From assembly GCA_035506275.1 (NCBI GenBank), contig DATJPT010000008.1:486700-550699 (forward strand): 64,000 nt of DNA. The letters are read 5' to 3'. Origin of the DNA: Bacteroidota bacterium (lineage in GTDB: Bacteria > Bacteroidota > Ignavibacteria > UBA10030 > UBA8401). The translations under genes were made by a program, and so were the position numbers. This document shows, in pieces, positions 26,646-35,988 of the stretch. The first letter of the stretch is position 1. Each line of letters begins with the position of its first letter. The notes below the pieces were generated by a model, which was not told the origin of the DNA, searched no databases, and was given only the letters and a program-made list of their open reading frames with translations.

Positions 26646-29600
26646 ATGCCGATGGTATTACGACGTGCAAGCATAGTTCTCCTTCTCTTTGTTAGTGCAT
26701 ATTGCCCTGCTCAAAACACTAAGGAAAACGCAGATTTTAAGCTTGCCCTCAATTTGTTCAACGATAAACTGTATGACCTTTCATTAGAGCAATTCAAGCA
26801 GTTCATTTCCACCTACCCCTCCAGCCCGCAAAGTATCGAATCGAAGTTCTACATCGCCCTTGCTGAACGGGCGCTGAAGAAAAACGACGACGCGCGCTCC
26901 GCATTCCAGAATTTCGCCTTGACGTATCCGGACCATCCGAGGGCTCCGGAGGCATGGTGGAATGTCGGCGAAATGTACAGCGATGCAAAAAAGTTCACGG
27001 ACGCCGCGTCGGCATTTGAGCGGATCAAGATCTTTCAGCCGAAGAGCAAATTGGCGACGAAGGCGTTGTTGACGGCAAGCGAGTATTTTGAAAAGGCCGG
27101 CGATGCCGATAACGCCAAGCGATGTCTCCGATCGCTCATCAGCGATTACCCGACCGATGAATTTGTGACTCCCGCCCATCTTCATTTGGGAAAAATCTTC
27201 GTCAAAGAGAACAATCTTGTCGCTGCCCGCCAGGAATTGCAGCAAGTGACGGAAAGCGGCGCCGACAAAGGGACGATCGCAGAGGCCTCGCTGCAGTTGG
27301 CAGCGGTCGACGAGGCCAGCGGAAACCCGGAAGATGCGGAGCGGCTGTATCATTCCATCGTCGATGAAAAAAAGTCCGATATCGGCGTCAAAACTCTGGC
27401 GCGCGCCCGGCTCGAGCTCGCCCGCTTTTATTTCTCAGCGGGACGTCAATCGGACGCTATCGATTACTTCCAAAAATTATGCGCCGATTCCCTCAAGCTT
27501 CCGCCGGACATTCTTCAGCAATCATTGCTCGGCCTCGGGAACGGATATGCTTCATCCCGGGATTTCAAAAAGGCCGCGGACGCATTCGAGCGCGCGCTGG
27601 TCCATCCGGCAGATTCAACACTGATTGTCGCCGCGTACCTCGGAGCCGGAAAAGCTTATGACGAGCTGAAAGAGTATCGAAAATCATTTTTGGATTTCTC
27701 CGCGGCGGCGGACAAAACTGCCGGCGGTCCGGAAAAACGCTACGCGCTTCTTCGCGCGGCAACGCTGGCCGTATCGCTGAACAATGATGACACGGCAGTG
27801 CAATACTATAAAGAATGCCTCGATCGTTTCCCGAACGACGAAGAGGCCCCGGAGATTCTTTTCCGCATCGCCGAATTGACGCGGCTCCGGCTCAAAGAAC
27901 CGCAGCAAGCGGTCGCCATCTATTCTTCTTTCCTTGTTCAATATCCGCATGACGAAAAATGCGACGATGCGGCATTCGGCATCGGATTATCGTACGAAGC
28001 TCTCCAGGAAACGCAGGAAGCGCTGAAGGCGTACGACAATCTCATCGCGATGTACCCGGCAAGCCCGTTGACCGGTCGGGCGATCGAAAGAAAGAATTTC
28101 ATTCGCGACCATGAGTCTCCGGACAAAGAGCAAACGGTCAAACAGCTTGCGCTTCTTATCGGGGATTTGATCCTGGATAAGGAAAAATCGGGCCTCGCGA
28201 TGAGATTGGGAGATATCTATCTTAACATCCTCCAGGATTTTCCTCAGGCGGCAATCCAGTACGAAAAGGCCGAATCGGTCGCGAAGGATTCTCTGACGCG
28301 GGAAGAGGCAGGGTACAAACGAACCGTGGCAATGTTCCGCCAGACCGAGGCCGATTCTTCGACCGGTCAGGCATGCCTCAATGCTCTGACCTCTTTTCTT
28401 GACAATTATCCGTCCGGACGCTTCAGCAGCATCGCCGCGTTCAACCGTTTTTCCCTCCAGATGAAGAAGGCGAACCTCGATGTACAATTGGCGCTCGCCG
28501 AACAATTCCTCAAGGACCGTCCCGCGTCGGAGTTCACTCCGCACATGCTGTTGACGATCGCCACGGCACAAAGAGAAAAGGGGCTCTTAAAAGAATCGAT
28601 CGGCACGTACGCGAGGATCGCCAACGAATTTCCCCTCGCTCCGGAGGCAAACGAAGCGACCGCCCAGCTCGGAATCCAGCTTGCGCACTTGGGCAAGAGC
28701 GATTCGGCTTCGATCGTCTTCAGCAATTACCTCCGCGCTTTTCCGAAAGGACTGTTCAGCGCGGATGTTCTCTATGAAGACGGACTTCTCCTGACCCGCG
28801 AGGAAAAACCGCTGCTCGCTTCCACATCGTTCGAGCAGCTCCGAACAAAGTTCTTTTATTCAGCTCGCTCGGTCGATTGCATTGAACCGCTCGCCGAAAG
28901 CTATCAGAAGACGAATCAGTTTGACAAAGCAATAGCATTGTACCACCAGCAATTGGACCGGCTGACGTCTCCCCTTCACACAAGCTCAAAAGGGCTTTTG
29001 GAAATCATCTTCCAGCTCGGAAAAACGTACGATGCCGCGCACGATACCCTGAACGCGCGGAAGGAATATCTCGACCTGGTCAGCCGGGATGCTCGTTCTC
29101 CGGACGCTTCGGAAGCATTTGGCCGGCTGGCTGCCTTTGAGAAGCATAGCGGCAATACCGACGCGTCGATCCAGTTCTTTGAAAAATCCATTGCTGCCAA
29201 ACGCACGGCAGCAAATACCGCGGAACTGGCCTCGCTCTATTTTGACAACAGTAACTACAAAAAAGCCATCGAGGAATATGAATCGCTCGAAGGGCTGCCC
29301 GGCGCTGATTCTTCGATGCTCAGGTCGGCCAAACTGAACGTCATTATTTCTCTGTATCGGTCGGACAACCGGAAAGAGATCGACCAGAAGATCGCAGAAT
29401 TCCTAAGAACATACGGTTCTGACAGAAACTCCCTTGCCCTATTCGATTTCGAAAAAGCAATGGCGCTGTACCGACAGGAAGAGCCGGACCGGGCGCTGAC
29501 AATACTAAGAACATTTCCCGCAAAGTACGATTCTGCGGAGATCCTTCCGCAGGCATGCTTCTGGATCGGGAAGATCCTTGAGACGAAGGAACTCCCTGAC

Positions 29601-30284
29601 AGCGCTCTGAAGCAATACGACCGCGTCATGAGGACGTTCCCGCGTTCCCCCATTCTTCCGAAAGTTTATCTTGCGCTCGGCAATCTCTATTTCTTCAAGG
29701 AAAATTATGATGAAGCGGCAAAATACTACCGCCTCATCGTCGACAAGCCCGAACTCTCGCCGGATGTTCTTCCCTTTGCAATGAGCAATCTCATCGAGAC
29801 ATACAAGGAGCTTGCCCTGTACGACGGCGCATTGGAATTGACGCGGACGTTCATAGAAAAATATCCGAACGATGAATCCATCCTCGACAAAAAGGTCGAC
29901 CTCGGCGTGCTCTATCAAAAGCTGGGATATTATGACCAGGCGATCGTGCAGCTTCAGGCTCTCCTGGAGACAACGAACAAGGATTTTGAATCCGAGATCC
30001 GGTATTACCTCGGCGAATCGTATTTTGAGAAGGGCGAATACCAACAGGCGATCCTTGAGTTCCTGAAGGTCCCCTATCTCATCACCAAAAAAACAAAGAT
30101 CGATTGGACTCCGAATTCTTACTACATGTCCGCCCAGTCGTATGAAAAAATGGGGAAATTCGACCAGGCGCTCAACATGTACCAGCAGATCATCGATAAG
30201 CCGGGGATCGACCCTGCGTTCAAGACCGCAGCTCAGAAAGAGATCAATCGCGTGAAAGCCGCGGTCAAAAAAGAAAACGAATAA
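26646..30284 (+). CDS. Giant exported TPR-repeat protein (1212 aa)
   Basis: Signal peptide (hydrophobic 8-20, SAYCPAQ) and then about 30 TPR-like repeats without another domain. The start region (LALNLFNDKLYDLSLEQFKQ) resembles that of the TPR protein at 645-3689, suggesting an old duplication. Probably a periplasmic or outer-membrane-attached scaffold. It opens a plus-strand row with an unknown protein (16 bases later), obg, ruvB, an aldehyde dehydrogenase and a DNA glycosylase. That linkage with housekeeping genes suggests steady expression. Confidence 0.9.
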   Translation: MPMVLRRASIVLLLFVSAYCPAQNTKENADFKLALNLFNDKLYDLSLEQFKQFISTYPSSPQSIESKFYIALAERALKKNDDARSAFQNFALTYPDHPRAPEAWWNVGEMYSDAKKFTDAASAFERIKIFQPKSKLATKALLTASEYFEKAGDADNAKRCLRSLISDYPTDEFVTPAHLHLGKIFVKENNLVAARQELQQVTESGADKGTIAEASLQLAAVDEASGNPEDAERLYHSIVDEKKSDIGVKTLARARLELARFYFSAGRQSDAIDYFQKLCADSLKLPPDILQQSLLGLGNGYASSRDFKKAADAFERALVHPADSTLIVAAYLGAGKAYDELKEYRKSFLDFSAAADKTAGGPEKRYALLRAATLAVSLNNDDTAVQYYKECLDRFPNDEEAPEILFRIAELTRLRLKEPQQAVAIYSSFLVQYPHDEKCDDAAFGIGLSYEALQETQEALKAYDNLIAMYPASPLTGRAIERKNFIRDHESPDKEQTVKQLALLIGDLILDKEKSGLAMRLGDIYLNILQDFPQAAIQYEKAESVAKDSLTREEAGYKRTVAMFRQTEADSSTGQACLNALTSFLDNYPSGRFSSIAAFNRFSLQMKKANLDVQLALAEQFLKDRPASEFTPHMLLTIATAQREKGLLKESIGTYARIANEFPLAPEANEATAQLGIQLAHLGKSDSASIVFSNYLRAFPKGLFSADVLYEDGLLLTREEKPLLASTSFEQLRTKFFYSARSVDCIEPLAESYQKTNQFDKAIALYHQQLDRLTSPLHTSSKGLLEIIFQLGKTYDAAHDTLNARKEYLDLVSRDARSPDASEAFGRLAAFEKHSGNTDASIQFFEKSIAAKRTAANTAELASLYFDNSNYKKAIEEYESLEGLPGADSSMLRSAKLNVIISLYRSDNRKEIDQKIAEFLRTYGSDRNSLALFDFEKAMALYRQEEPDRALTILRTFPAKYDSAEILPQACFWIGKILETKELPDSALKQYDRVMRTFPRSPILPKVYLALGNLYFFKENYDEAAKYYRLIVDKPELSPDVLPFAMSNLIETYKELALYDGALELTRTFIEKYPNDESILDKKVDLGVLYQKLGYYDQAIVQLQALLETTNKDFESEIRYYLGESYFEKGEYQQAILEFLKVPYLITKKTKIDWTPNSYYMSAQSYEKMGKFDQALNMYQQIIDKPGIDPAFKTAAQKEINRVKAAVKKENE

Positions 30285-30300
30285 CGTACGCGGAGCAGCC

Positions 30301-31455
30301 ATGTTCGAGAAAGAAACCGAACAACTCATCGCCACGGTCCGCCAGGCGACCATCGGCGACTCGAAAGCCATCGGGTTACGGGAGATCTTCGAATCGAATA
30401 TCCCGTCGAACGTGAAAGTGTTCTTTCGCGCAGAAGTTGAGTGGATGCTCTATAGCGACGAGAAGCCCCAGCCGGGTTCGTCGAAGTTCAACTATGACCT
30501 CCCCGAAATTACGATGCTGAAAGAGCAGATCAACACCCTGCTCGTTCACAATTTTGTTTTCTCAAAAACGGATTTTGAATCGACGCTCGACAAATGCGTC
30601 CATTTCACGCTGAACTATCTCTGTCGCCCCCAATGGACGCTCAACAGTTTTTTATTCGAAGACGCTGTGCGGGCTTCGACAGGACAGATCCTGATCAAAC
30701 TCCGGTATTGCCGGGACTATGCGTACTTCCCCGATATCCTCCGCCGCTACATTCAGCAGCGCACGGTCGGAGAGATGACGCTTGAGGAAGGAAGAAACCT
30801 CGTGGCGAGAATCGATGCCGAGGTGCTGAAAAATCACTCCAGCGCGGAACTCGCAAGGATGACCCAGCCGCTCTACGATTTTATCGGGTATGCGCGCTCC
30901 CACACCATGAGCGCAACCGCAAGAACGGTCCCGACGCGGGCGTTGATGTATTTTTTTGAGGATAAGAAGATGGGGGCAATGCATGAACGGCTGTCACGCG
31001 AACGGGAAGTGAACAATGTCAAGGAGATGAGCTACGGCCAGCTTGTCAACCTTCTTGAAAAAGTTAAGACGGGGGACGAGCACGCGCACGTCATCGACGA
31101 AAATGCGGAGCCGTTGCCGGCGCATGATGAAATTTCATTCGATCTTCCTTCGCTCCCGCTCTCGTTTCAGGATGCGGGGGACCCGCCGCAGAAGCCGATC
31201 GAGCCGCCAAGACCGACACCCCCTCTATTCTCGCTCGAAGAGGAGAGGACGATCATCAAGCATGTCTTCCGGCAGAACGAAGAACAATTCCAGGCAGCGG
31301 TCAAGGAAGTCCTTGCCGCGACGACATGGGAGGAGGCGGCGCTCTCCATCGATCATTTCTTCCTCATGAACGACGTCGAAGCGTTCACGAAGGAAGCCAT
31401 CCTCTTTACCAATAAGGTGCAGAGCAGATTTATCGAGCAAGAAAAGAATAAATAA
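30301..31455 (+). CDS. Conserved-looking cytoplasmic protein of unknown function
   Basis: 384 residues, no signal peptide or membrane segment. A helix-rich, charged N-terminal part (1-255) and a C-terminal helical part (about 312-384) are joined by a proline-rich linker (PPQKPIEPPRPTPP near 300). GGAG precedes the ATG by five bases. It sits between the giant TPR gene and obg with gaps of 16 and 9 bases, so it is in the same transcript. I do not recognise it. Confidence 0.8.
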   Translation: MFEKETEQLIATVRQATIGDSKAIGLREIFESNIPSNVKVFFRAEVEWMLYSDEKPQPGSSKFNYDLPEITMLKEQINTLLVHNFVFSKTDFESTLDKCVHFTLNYLCRPQWTLNSFLFEDAVRASTGQILIKLRYCRDYAYFPDILRRYIQQRTVGEMTLEEGRNLVARIDAEVLKNHSSAELARMTQPLYDFIGYARSHTMSATARTVPTRALMYFFEDKKMGAMHERLSREREVNNVKEMSYGQLVNLLEKVKTGDEHAHVIDENAEPLPAHDEISFDLPSLPLSFQDAGDPPQKPIEPPRPTPPLFSLEEERTIIKHVFRQNEEQFQAAVKEVLAATTWEEAALSIDHFFLMNDVEAFTKEAILFTNKVQSRFIEQEKNK

Positions 31456-31464
31456 CGGAAATTC

Positions 31465-32454
31465 ATGTTTATCGATTCGGCAAAAATTTTTGTGCGCTCC
31501 GGCAGCGGCGGAAACGGCGTCATCCACTGGCGGCGGGAAAAGTACGTGCCGAAGGGGGGACCGGACGGAGGCAACGGCGGCAAGGGGGGAGATGTCATCA
31601 TCCGTGCTGAAAAGCAGCTGACCACTCTGCTTGACTTCAGGTATAAGCGGCGGTACATCGCGCAAAATGGGAACGCCGGCGAAGGGTCGAACATGGAGGG
31701 ACGCTCCGCCCCCTCCGTGCTTATTAAGGTCCCGTGCGGGACGATCGTAAAGAACGGAATGACCGGCGAGATCATCGGCGACATGGTCGACCACGGCTCC
31801 GAGATCGTCGTTGCGCGGGGGGGACGCGGCGGGAAGGGAAATTCGGAATTTGCAACATCCACCAATCAGGCGCCGCGCATCTGCACCCCGGGGGAAGACG
31901 GAAAAGAATTGAACCTCGACCTTGAACTGAAGCTCCTTGCCGATGTGGGTCTTGTCGGTTTTCCAAATGCGGGAAAGTCGACGCTGATCTCCAAAATTTC
32001 TGCCGCCAAGCCGAAGATCGCCGATTACCCGTTTACAACGCTTGTCCCGAACCTCGGGATGGTCTATTATCAGGAAGGAAAGAGTTTCGTCGTTGCTGAT
32101 ATTCCGGGACTCATCAAAGGGGCGCACGAAGGTAAAGGCCTGGGCACACAATTTCTCCGGCACATCGAGCGGACAAAAGTTCTCATCTATCTGGTTGAAT
32201 GCATCAGCCCGGACCCAAAGAAGGATTTCAGCGTACTGGCCAATGAGCTGAGATCGTTCAATAAAGACCTCCCAAAGAGACCGACGCTTGTCGCTTTCAC
32301 AAAACTCGACATTGCCGATGCTACCCTTCGGAAATCGCTGAAAAAAATAAAATTCCGAAAAGGCATTTCGGTGTTTCACATCTCGGCCGTGACCGGCGAA
32401 GGACTTGACGAATTGGTGACGGGAATGTGGAACGCGCTCCAGAAGAAAAAATAA
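31465..32454 (+). CDS. obg: Obg/CgtA ribosome-associated GTPase
   Basis: 329 residues. The glycine-rich Obg fold fills 1-158 (GSGGNGVIHWRREKYVPKGGPDGGNGGKGG). The GTPase domain carries G1 GFPNAGKS (165-172), G2 DYPFTT, G3 DIPGLIKGAHEGKG, G4 FTKLD and G5 SAVTG. It has no extra C-terminal OCT domain, as in many bacteria. Acts in 50S assembly and stress control. Confidence 0.97.
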   Translation: MFIDSAKIFVRSGSGGNGVIHWRREKYVPKGGPDGGNGGKGGDVIIRAEKQLTTLLDFRYKRRYIAQNGNAGEGSNMEGRSAPSVLIKVPCGTIVKNGMTGEIIGDMVDHGSEIVVARGGRGGKGNSEFATSTNQAPRICTPGEDGKELNLDLELKLLADVGLVGFPNAGKSTLISKISAAKPKIADYPFTTLVPNLGMVYYQEGKSFVVADIPGLIKGAHEGKGLGTQFLRHIERTKVLIYLVECISPDPKKDFSVLANELRSFNKDLPKRPTLVAFTKLDIADATLRKSLKKIKFRKGISVFHISAVTGEGLDELVTGMWNALQKKK

Positions 32455-32455
32455 G

Positions 32456-32519
32456 CTGCGGGCGGCACGCAAGGCCAGTGGACCTCCGATGCCGGAGATC
32501 CACTGTGCCCGCCGCGCAG
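32456..32519. repeat. Nested imperfect inverted repeat between obg and ruvB
   Basis: The outer arms CTGCG-GGCGG-CA and TGCCCGCCGCGCAG pair with two single-base bulges. The inner arms CAGTGGA/TCCACTG (perfect) and CTCCG/CGGAG close on an ATGC loop. There is no T run, so it is not a standard terminator; it could be a structured mRNA spacer or a small dispersed element. Confidence 0.6.
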
Positions 32520-32570
32520 TGAAATGCTTTACGTTGAAATTCACTCCGTTTCTTAGTAGATTCATCCCTA

Positions 32571-33623
32571 ATGAAGCCATCCAAACGCGAATCGGATTTT
32601 ACCGCTCCGGAACGGCTCGACAATGAGACCGAGTTCGACCATGCGCTTCGTCCTTCGGCTTTCGAGGATTTTGTCGGGCAAAAAAACATTGTCGACAACC
32701 TGAAAATCTTCATCGCTGCGGCGAACCAACGGAACGAACCGCTCGACCATGTCCTGCTGACCGGTCCTCCCGGCCTCGGAAAGACTACGCTTGCGTACAT
32801 CATCGCGAATGAAATGGCGGCGAACATCAAGATCACGTCAGGCCCGGTGCTGAACAAGCCAGCCGACCTCGCCGGCGTACTGACAAATCTTGAGGAAGGT
32901 GACGTTCTCTTTATCGATGAGATCCATCGTCTCAATTCAGTGGTGGAAGAATATCTCTACTCGGCGATGGAAGAATTCCGGCTGGACATCATCATCGATT
33001 CCGGTCCCAGCGCTCGGAGCATTCAGCTTTCCCTTCCGAAATTTACGTTGGTAGGCGCCACAACGCGCGCCGGACTTTTAACGGCTCCTCTTCGCGCACG
33101 CTTCGGCGTGACAAACAGACTCGATTACTATCTTCCCGCTCAACTTACGGCAATCATCAAGCGCTCCGCTGCTATCCTCAACATCGAAACTGACGAGGGG
33201 GGAATCGCAGAGATCGCGAAAAGGTCGCGCGGCACCCCCCGCATTGCCAACCGTTTGTTGAAACGATGCAGGGACTTCGCAGTGGCTGACAGGAAGCTTG
33301 TCCATCACCGCAATGTCGTCACCAGGGAGGTTTCCGAGTATGCCCTCCGCGCTTTGGAGGTCGATGACCTCGGGCTGGATGAAATGGATAAACGCATCCT
33401 CCGCACGATCATTGAAAAATATGACGGGGGCCCGGTTGGCGTTAGTTCGCTTGCCGTTGCCGTCGGCGAGGAACCGGGAACCATCGAAGAAGTGTACGAA
33501 CCGTTTTTGATCCAGGAAGGGTTCATCAAACGAACGCCGCGGGGCAGAGAAGCAACCTCCATCGCCTACAAGCATTTCGGCATCGCCAAAAAGACGTTTG
33601 TCCAGGAAAACCTGAATTTGTAA
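32571..33623 (+). CDS. ruvB: Holliday junction branch migration helicase RuvB
   Basis: 350 residues. AAA+ features: Walker [11 protein letters not shown] (64-73), Walker [10 protein letters not shown], sensor 1 GATTRAGLL, arginine-finger region [12 protein letters not shown] (TAPLRARFG), and the C-terminal winged helix ([21 protein letters not shown] ... [12 protein letters not shown]). Drives branch migration with RuvA, which is not in the window. Confidence 0.97.
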   Translation: MKPSKRESDFTAPERLDNETEFDHALRPSAFEDFVGQKNIVDNLKIFIAAANQRNEPLDHVLLTGPPGLGKTTLAYIIANEMAANIKITSGPVLNKPADLAGVLTNLEEGDVLFIDEIHRLNSVVEEYLYSAMEEFRLDIIIDSGPSARSIQLSLPKFTLVGATTRAGLLTAPLRARFGVTNRLDYYLPAQLTAIIKRSAAILNIETDEGGIAEIAKRSRGTPRIANRLLKRCRDFAVADRKLVHHRNVVTREVSEYALRALEVDDLGLDEMDKRILRTIIEKYDGGPVGVSSLAVAVGEEPGTIEEVYEPFLIQEGFIKRTPRGREATSIAYKHFGIAKKTFVQENLNL

Positions 33624-33645
33624 ACAACGCGTAAGGGTGGTTCGC

Positions 33646-35292
33646 ATGGCGCTCGACAAAGATCTGCAGTCGGTCCAGGAAGTCAGGGAACTCTTGACAA
33701 AAGCGAAAGAGGCACAGCTTGCGTTCCGCGCCTACTCGCAGGGGCAGGTTGACAGGATCGTCCGGGCTATGGCGGACGCCGGATTTGCAGAGGCCGAGCG
33801 GCTCGGACAGTTGGCGCACGAAGAGACCGGTTTCGGCAAGCCCGCGGACAAAAAAAAGAAGAATGAATTCGCGACGAAACGCGTGTATGAATCGATCAAG
33901 GATTTGAAGACCGTCGGCGTGATTCACGAGGACGGCGAGAAGCACGTTGTGGAGATCGGCGAACCGATGGGAGTCGTAGCAGCGCTCATTCCTTCCACCA
34001 ATCCCACCTCCACGGTCATGTTCAAGGCGATCATTTCCGTGAAGGGGCGCAACGGATTTGTCGCGAGCCCGCACCCGCGTGCGGCACGGTGCACCGCAGA
34101 AGCAGCCCGCGTCGTTTCCGAAGCGGCGGAACGGGCAGGAGCACCGCACGGCTTGATCGCCTGCATGTCGATCCCTTCGATCGAGGGAACGAATGAATTG
34201 ATGAAGCATAAGCTGACCGCCGTCATCCTCGCCACGGGGAGCAATCCGATGGTGCGGGCCGCGTACAGCTCCGGCAAGCCCGCTCTTGGCGTCGGATCGG
34301 GGAATGTTCCCGCGTTCATCGAACGAACCGCGAACATCAAAAAGGCTGTCGCCGATATCGTCTCGGGAAAAATGTTCGATTGGGGAGTTCTCTGTTCGAC
34401 GGAATCCGGCGTCATTGTCGATTCGCCGGTAAAAACGCAGGTCGTCGAAGAATTTAAGAAACTGAAGTGCTATATTGTCGCCCCCGACGAAAAAGAAAAA
34501 CTGAGCATGACGATGTTCGATCCCAAAGGGGCGATCAATCCCGATATTGTAGGAAAATCTCCCGCGTTCATTGCGCAAAAAGCCGGCTTTGCCGTCCCCG
34601 CGGACACATCATGCTTGATCGCCGAACTCGCTGCTGTTGGAAAAGGACACGCGCTTTCGCGTGAAAAACTCTCCCCCGTACTGGCAATGTTTACAGTTGA
34701 CGGCTGGCGGGAAGGATGCGAACGGTCGATCGAGATGCTGGAGTTCGGGGGACTCGGGCACACGATGGTGATCCATTCATCCGATCATGACGTCATCATG
34801 AAATTTGCTCTTGAGAAACCCGCATGCAGAATTCTCGTGAACACACAGGCCGCGCTTGGCGCTGTCGGGAATACCAATGAACTCCTCCCTTCGATGACGC
34901 TCGGCCCCGGAACGTTCGGCAGATCGATCATCTCGGAGAACGTTTCTGCAAAACACCTTATCAACATTAAACGGCTTGCGTTTGAGACAAGGCCGATTAA
35001 TAAGGAAGATGGGCCAGCGACGAAGAGTGAGAGGGGTATCCAGAATCCAGAGTACAGAATACAGAAATCAGAAGGCAGAATTCCGGATACGGATCAAGCC
35101 TCGCCGAAAGCGACTCATAGCTGGATGGAGGAGATCGAGGAGCGGATCCGGTTGAAAGCGGGAAATCAGCCGGTGCGCGAACAACAGCACCCTGAAAAAC
35201 CGATCCTCAAAGAAGAAAAGAACGATGCGAAGTACGGGACCGGCATGACGCTGGATGATGTTGAACGCGTGATGAACGATTTTAAGAAATAG
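33646..35292 (+). CDS. CoA-acylating-type aldehyde dehydrogenase with C-terminal extension
   Basis: 548 residues from the ATG at 33646 (AAGGG upstream; a GTG nine bases earlier is less likely). The catalytic domain, about 1-450, matches the EutE/PduP/AdhE-N branch: LIPSTNPTSTVMFKAI at 115-130 and the nucleophile Cys250 in WGVLCSTES. It oxidises acetaldehyde or another short aldehyde to acyl-CoA using NAD. A tail of about 95 residues follows, partly encoded by short CAGAA-type repeats, ending in an amphipathic helix (MTLDDVERVMNDFKK). No microcompartment shell gene is in view. Confidence 0.85.
   Translation: MALDKDLQSVQEVRELLTKAKEAQLAFRAYSQGQVDRIVRAMADAGFAEAERLGQLAHEETGFGKPADKKKKNEFATKRVYESIKDLKTVGVIHEDGEKHVVEIGEPMGVVAALIPSTNPTSTVMFKAIISVKGRNGFVASPHPRAARCTAEAARVVSEAAERAGAPHGLIACMSIPSIEGTNELMKHKLTAVILATGSNPMVRAAYSSGKPALGVGSGNVPAFIERTANIKKAVADIVSGKMFDWGVLCSTESGVIVDSPVKTQVVEEFKKLKCYIVAPDEKEKLSMTMFDPKGAINPDIVGKSPAFIAQKAGFAVPADTSCLIAELAAVGKGHALSREKLSPVLAMFTVDGWREGCERSIEMLEFGGLGHTMVIHSSDHDVIMKFALEKPACRILVNTQAALGAVGNTNELLPSMTLGPGTFGRSIISENVSAKHLINIKRLAFETRPINKEDGPATKSERGIQNPEYRIQKSEGRIPDTDQASPKATHSWMEEIEERIRLKAGNQPVREQQHPEKPILKEEKNDAKYGTGMTLDDVERVMNDFKK
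35037..35085. repeat. Degenerate CAGAATCC-type repeats inside a coding region
   Basis: Seven-base units (ATCCAGA, ATCCAGA, TACAGAA, TACAGAA, TCAGAAG, GCAGAAT) read in frame as part of the aldehyde dehydrogenase tail. This kind of phrase is more usual between genes. Confidence 0.6.
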
Positions 35293-35367
35293 GTAAGCCT
35301 TGGGCGTGAAAAACTGCTACTGTTTTTGCACCATCTTTTAACTTTTTGATCTTTCATTTTTACTTTC

Positions 35368-35958
35368 TTGAAAAAGCTTCCCCGCTCTTTTTACACCCGC
35401 TCCCCCCTCCTCGTCGCTCAAGACCTCCTCGGAAAGATCCTCGTCCGGAAAATTGGAAAGCATGTGTTTTCGGGAAAAATCGTCGAGGTTGAAGCATACC
35501 GCGGCGAACTAGACCCAGCGAGCCATGCGTACCGGGGAAAGACCAAGCGGAATGAAGTGATGTTTCGTGAAGGGGGCTTCTTATACGTCTACTTCACTTA
35601 CGGGATGCATTTCTGTGCAAATGTCGTGACCGGAAAAGCAAATAAGGGAGAGGCGGTGCTGATCCGCGCCCTTGAGCCGATCGAGGGAATTGAGGATATG
35701 AAAAGAAACAGAAACATGCCACCAGACAAAGAGCCGATGTACAGTCTAACCAATGGACCGGCAAAATTATGCCAGGCGTTGGACATTGACGGTGGAAATA
35801 ACGGAACCGATCTACTCGGAGAAGAGATCTTTCTTACCGAAGGTAAATCACTCTTGAAATCAGCTACCGGCACTTCGACGAGGGTCGGGATTTCACGCGG
35901 CAAGGAGAAGAAGTGGCGGTTTTTCATTAAAGGAAACGCGTGGGTTAGCAAGAAATGA
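35368..35958 (+). CDS. DNA-3-methyladenine glycosylase (MPG/AAG family)
   Basis: 196 residues. The alkyladenine-glycosylase pattern is clear: YTRSPLLVAQDLLGKILVRK, GKIVEVEAYRGELDPASHAYRG with the catalytic glutamate, YFTYGMHFCANVV, and LTNGPAKLCQALDI. Removes 3-methyladenine, hypoxanthine and related lesions. The start is TTG at 35368 with no Shine-Dalgarno; no in-frame ATG was found upstream. Convergent with the membrane-protein gene at 35989. Confidence 0.93.
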   Translation: MKKLPRSFYTRSPLLVAQDLLGKILVRKIGKHVFSGKIVEVEAYRGELDPASHAYRGKTKRNEVMFREGGFLYVYFTYGMHFCANVVTGKANKGEAVLIRALEPIEGIEDMKRNRNMPPDKEPMYSLTNGPAKLCQALDIDGGNNGTDLLGEEIFLTEGKSLLKSATGTSTRVGISRGKEKKWRFFIKGNAWVSKK

Positions 35959-35988
35959 AGCCGACGTGACGATGAGGACCCCACAGCG

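Noticed and set aside
31225..32580. 451-codon minus-strand frame
   Set aside because: Antisense of obg, whose motifs are complete; no ribosome binding site or domain in this frame.
33526..34578. 350-codon minus-strand frame
   Set aside because: Antisense of ruvB and the aldehyde dehydrogenase; composition is unlike a protein.
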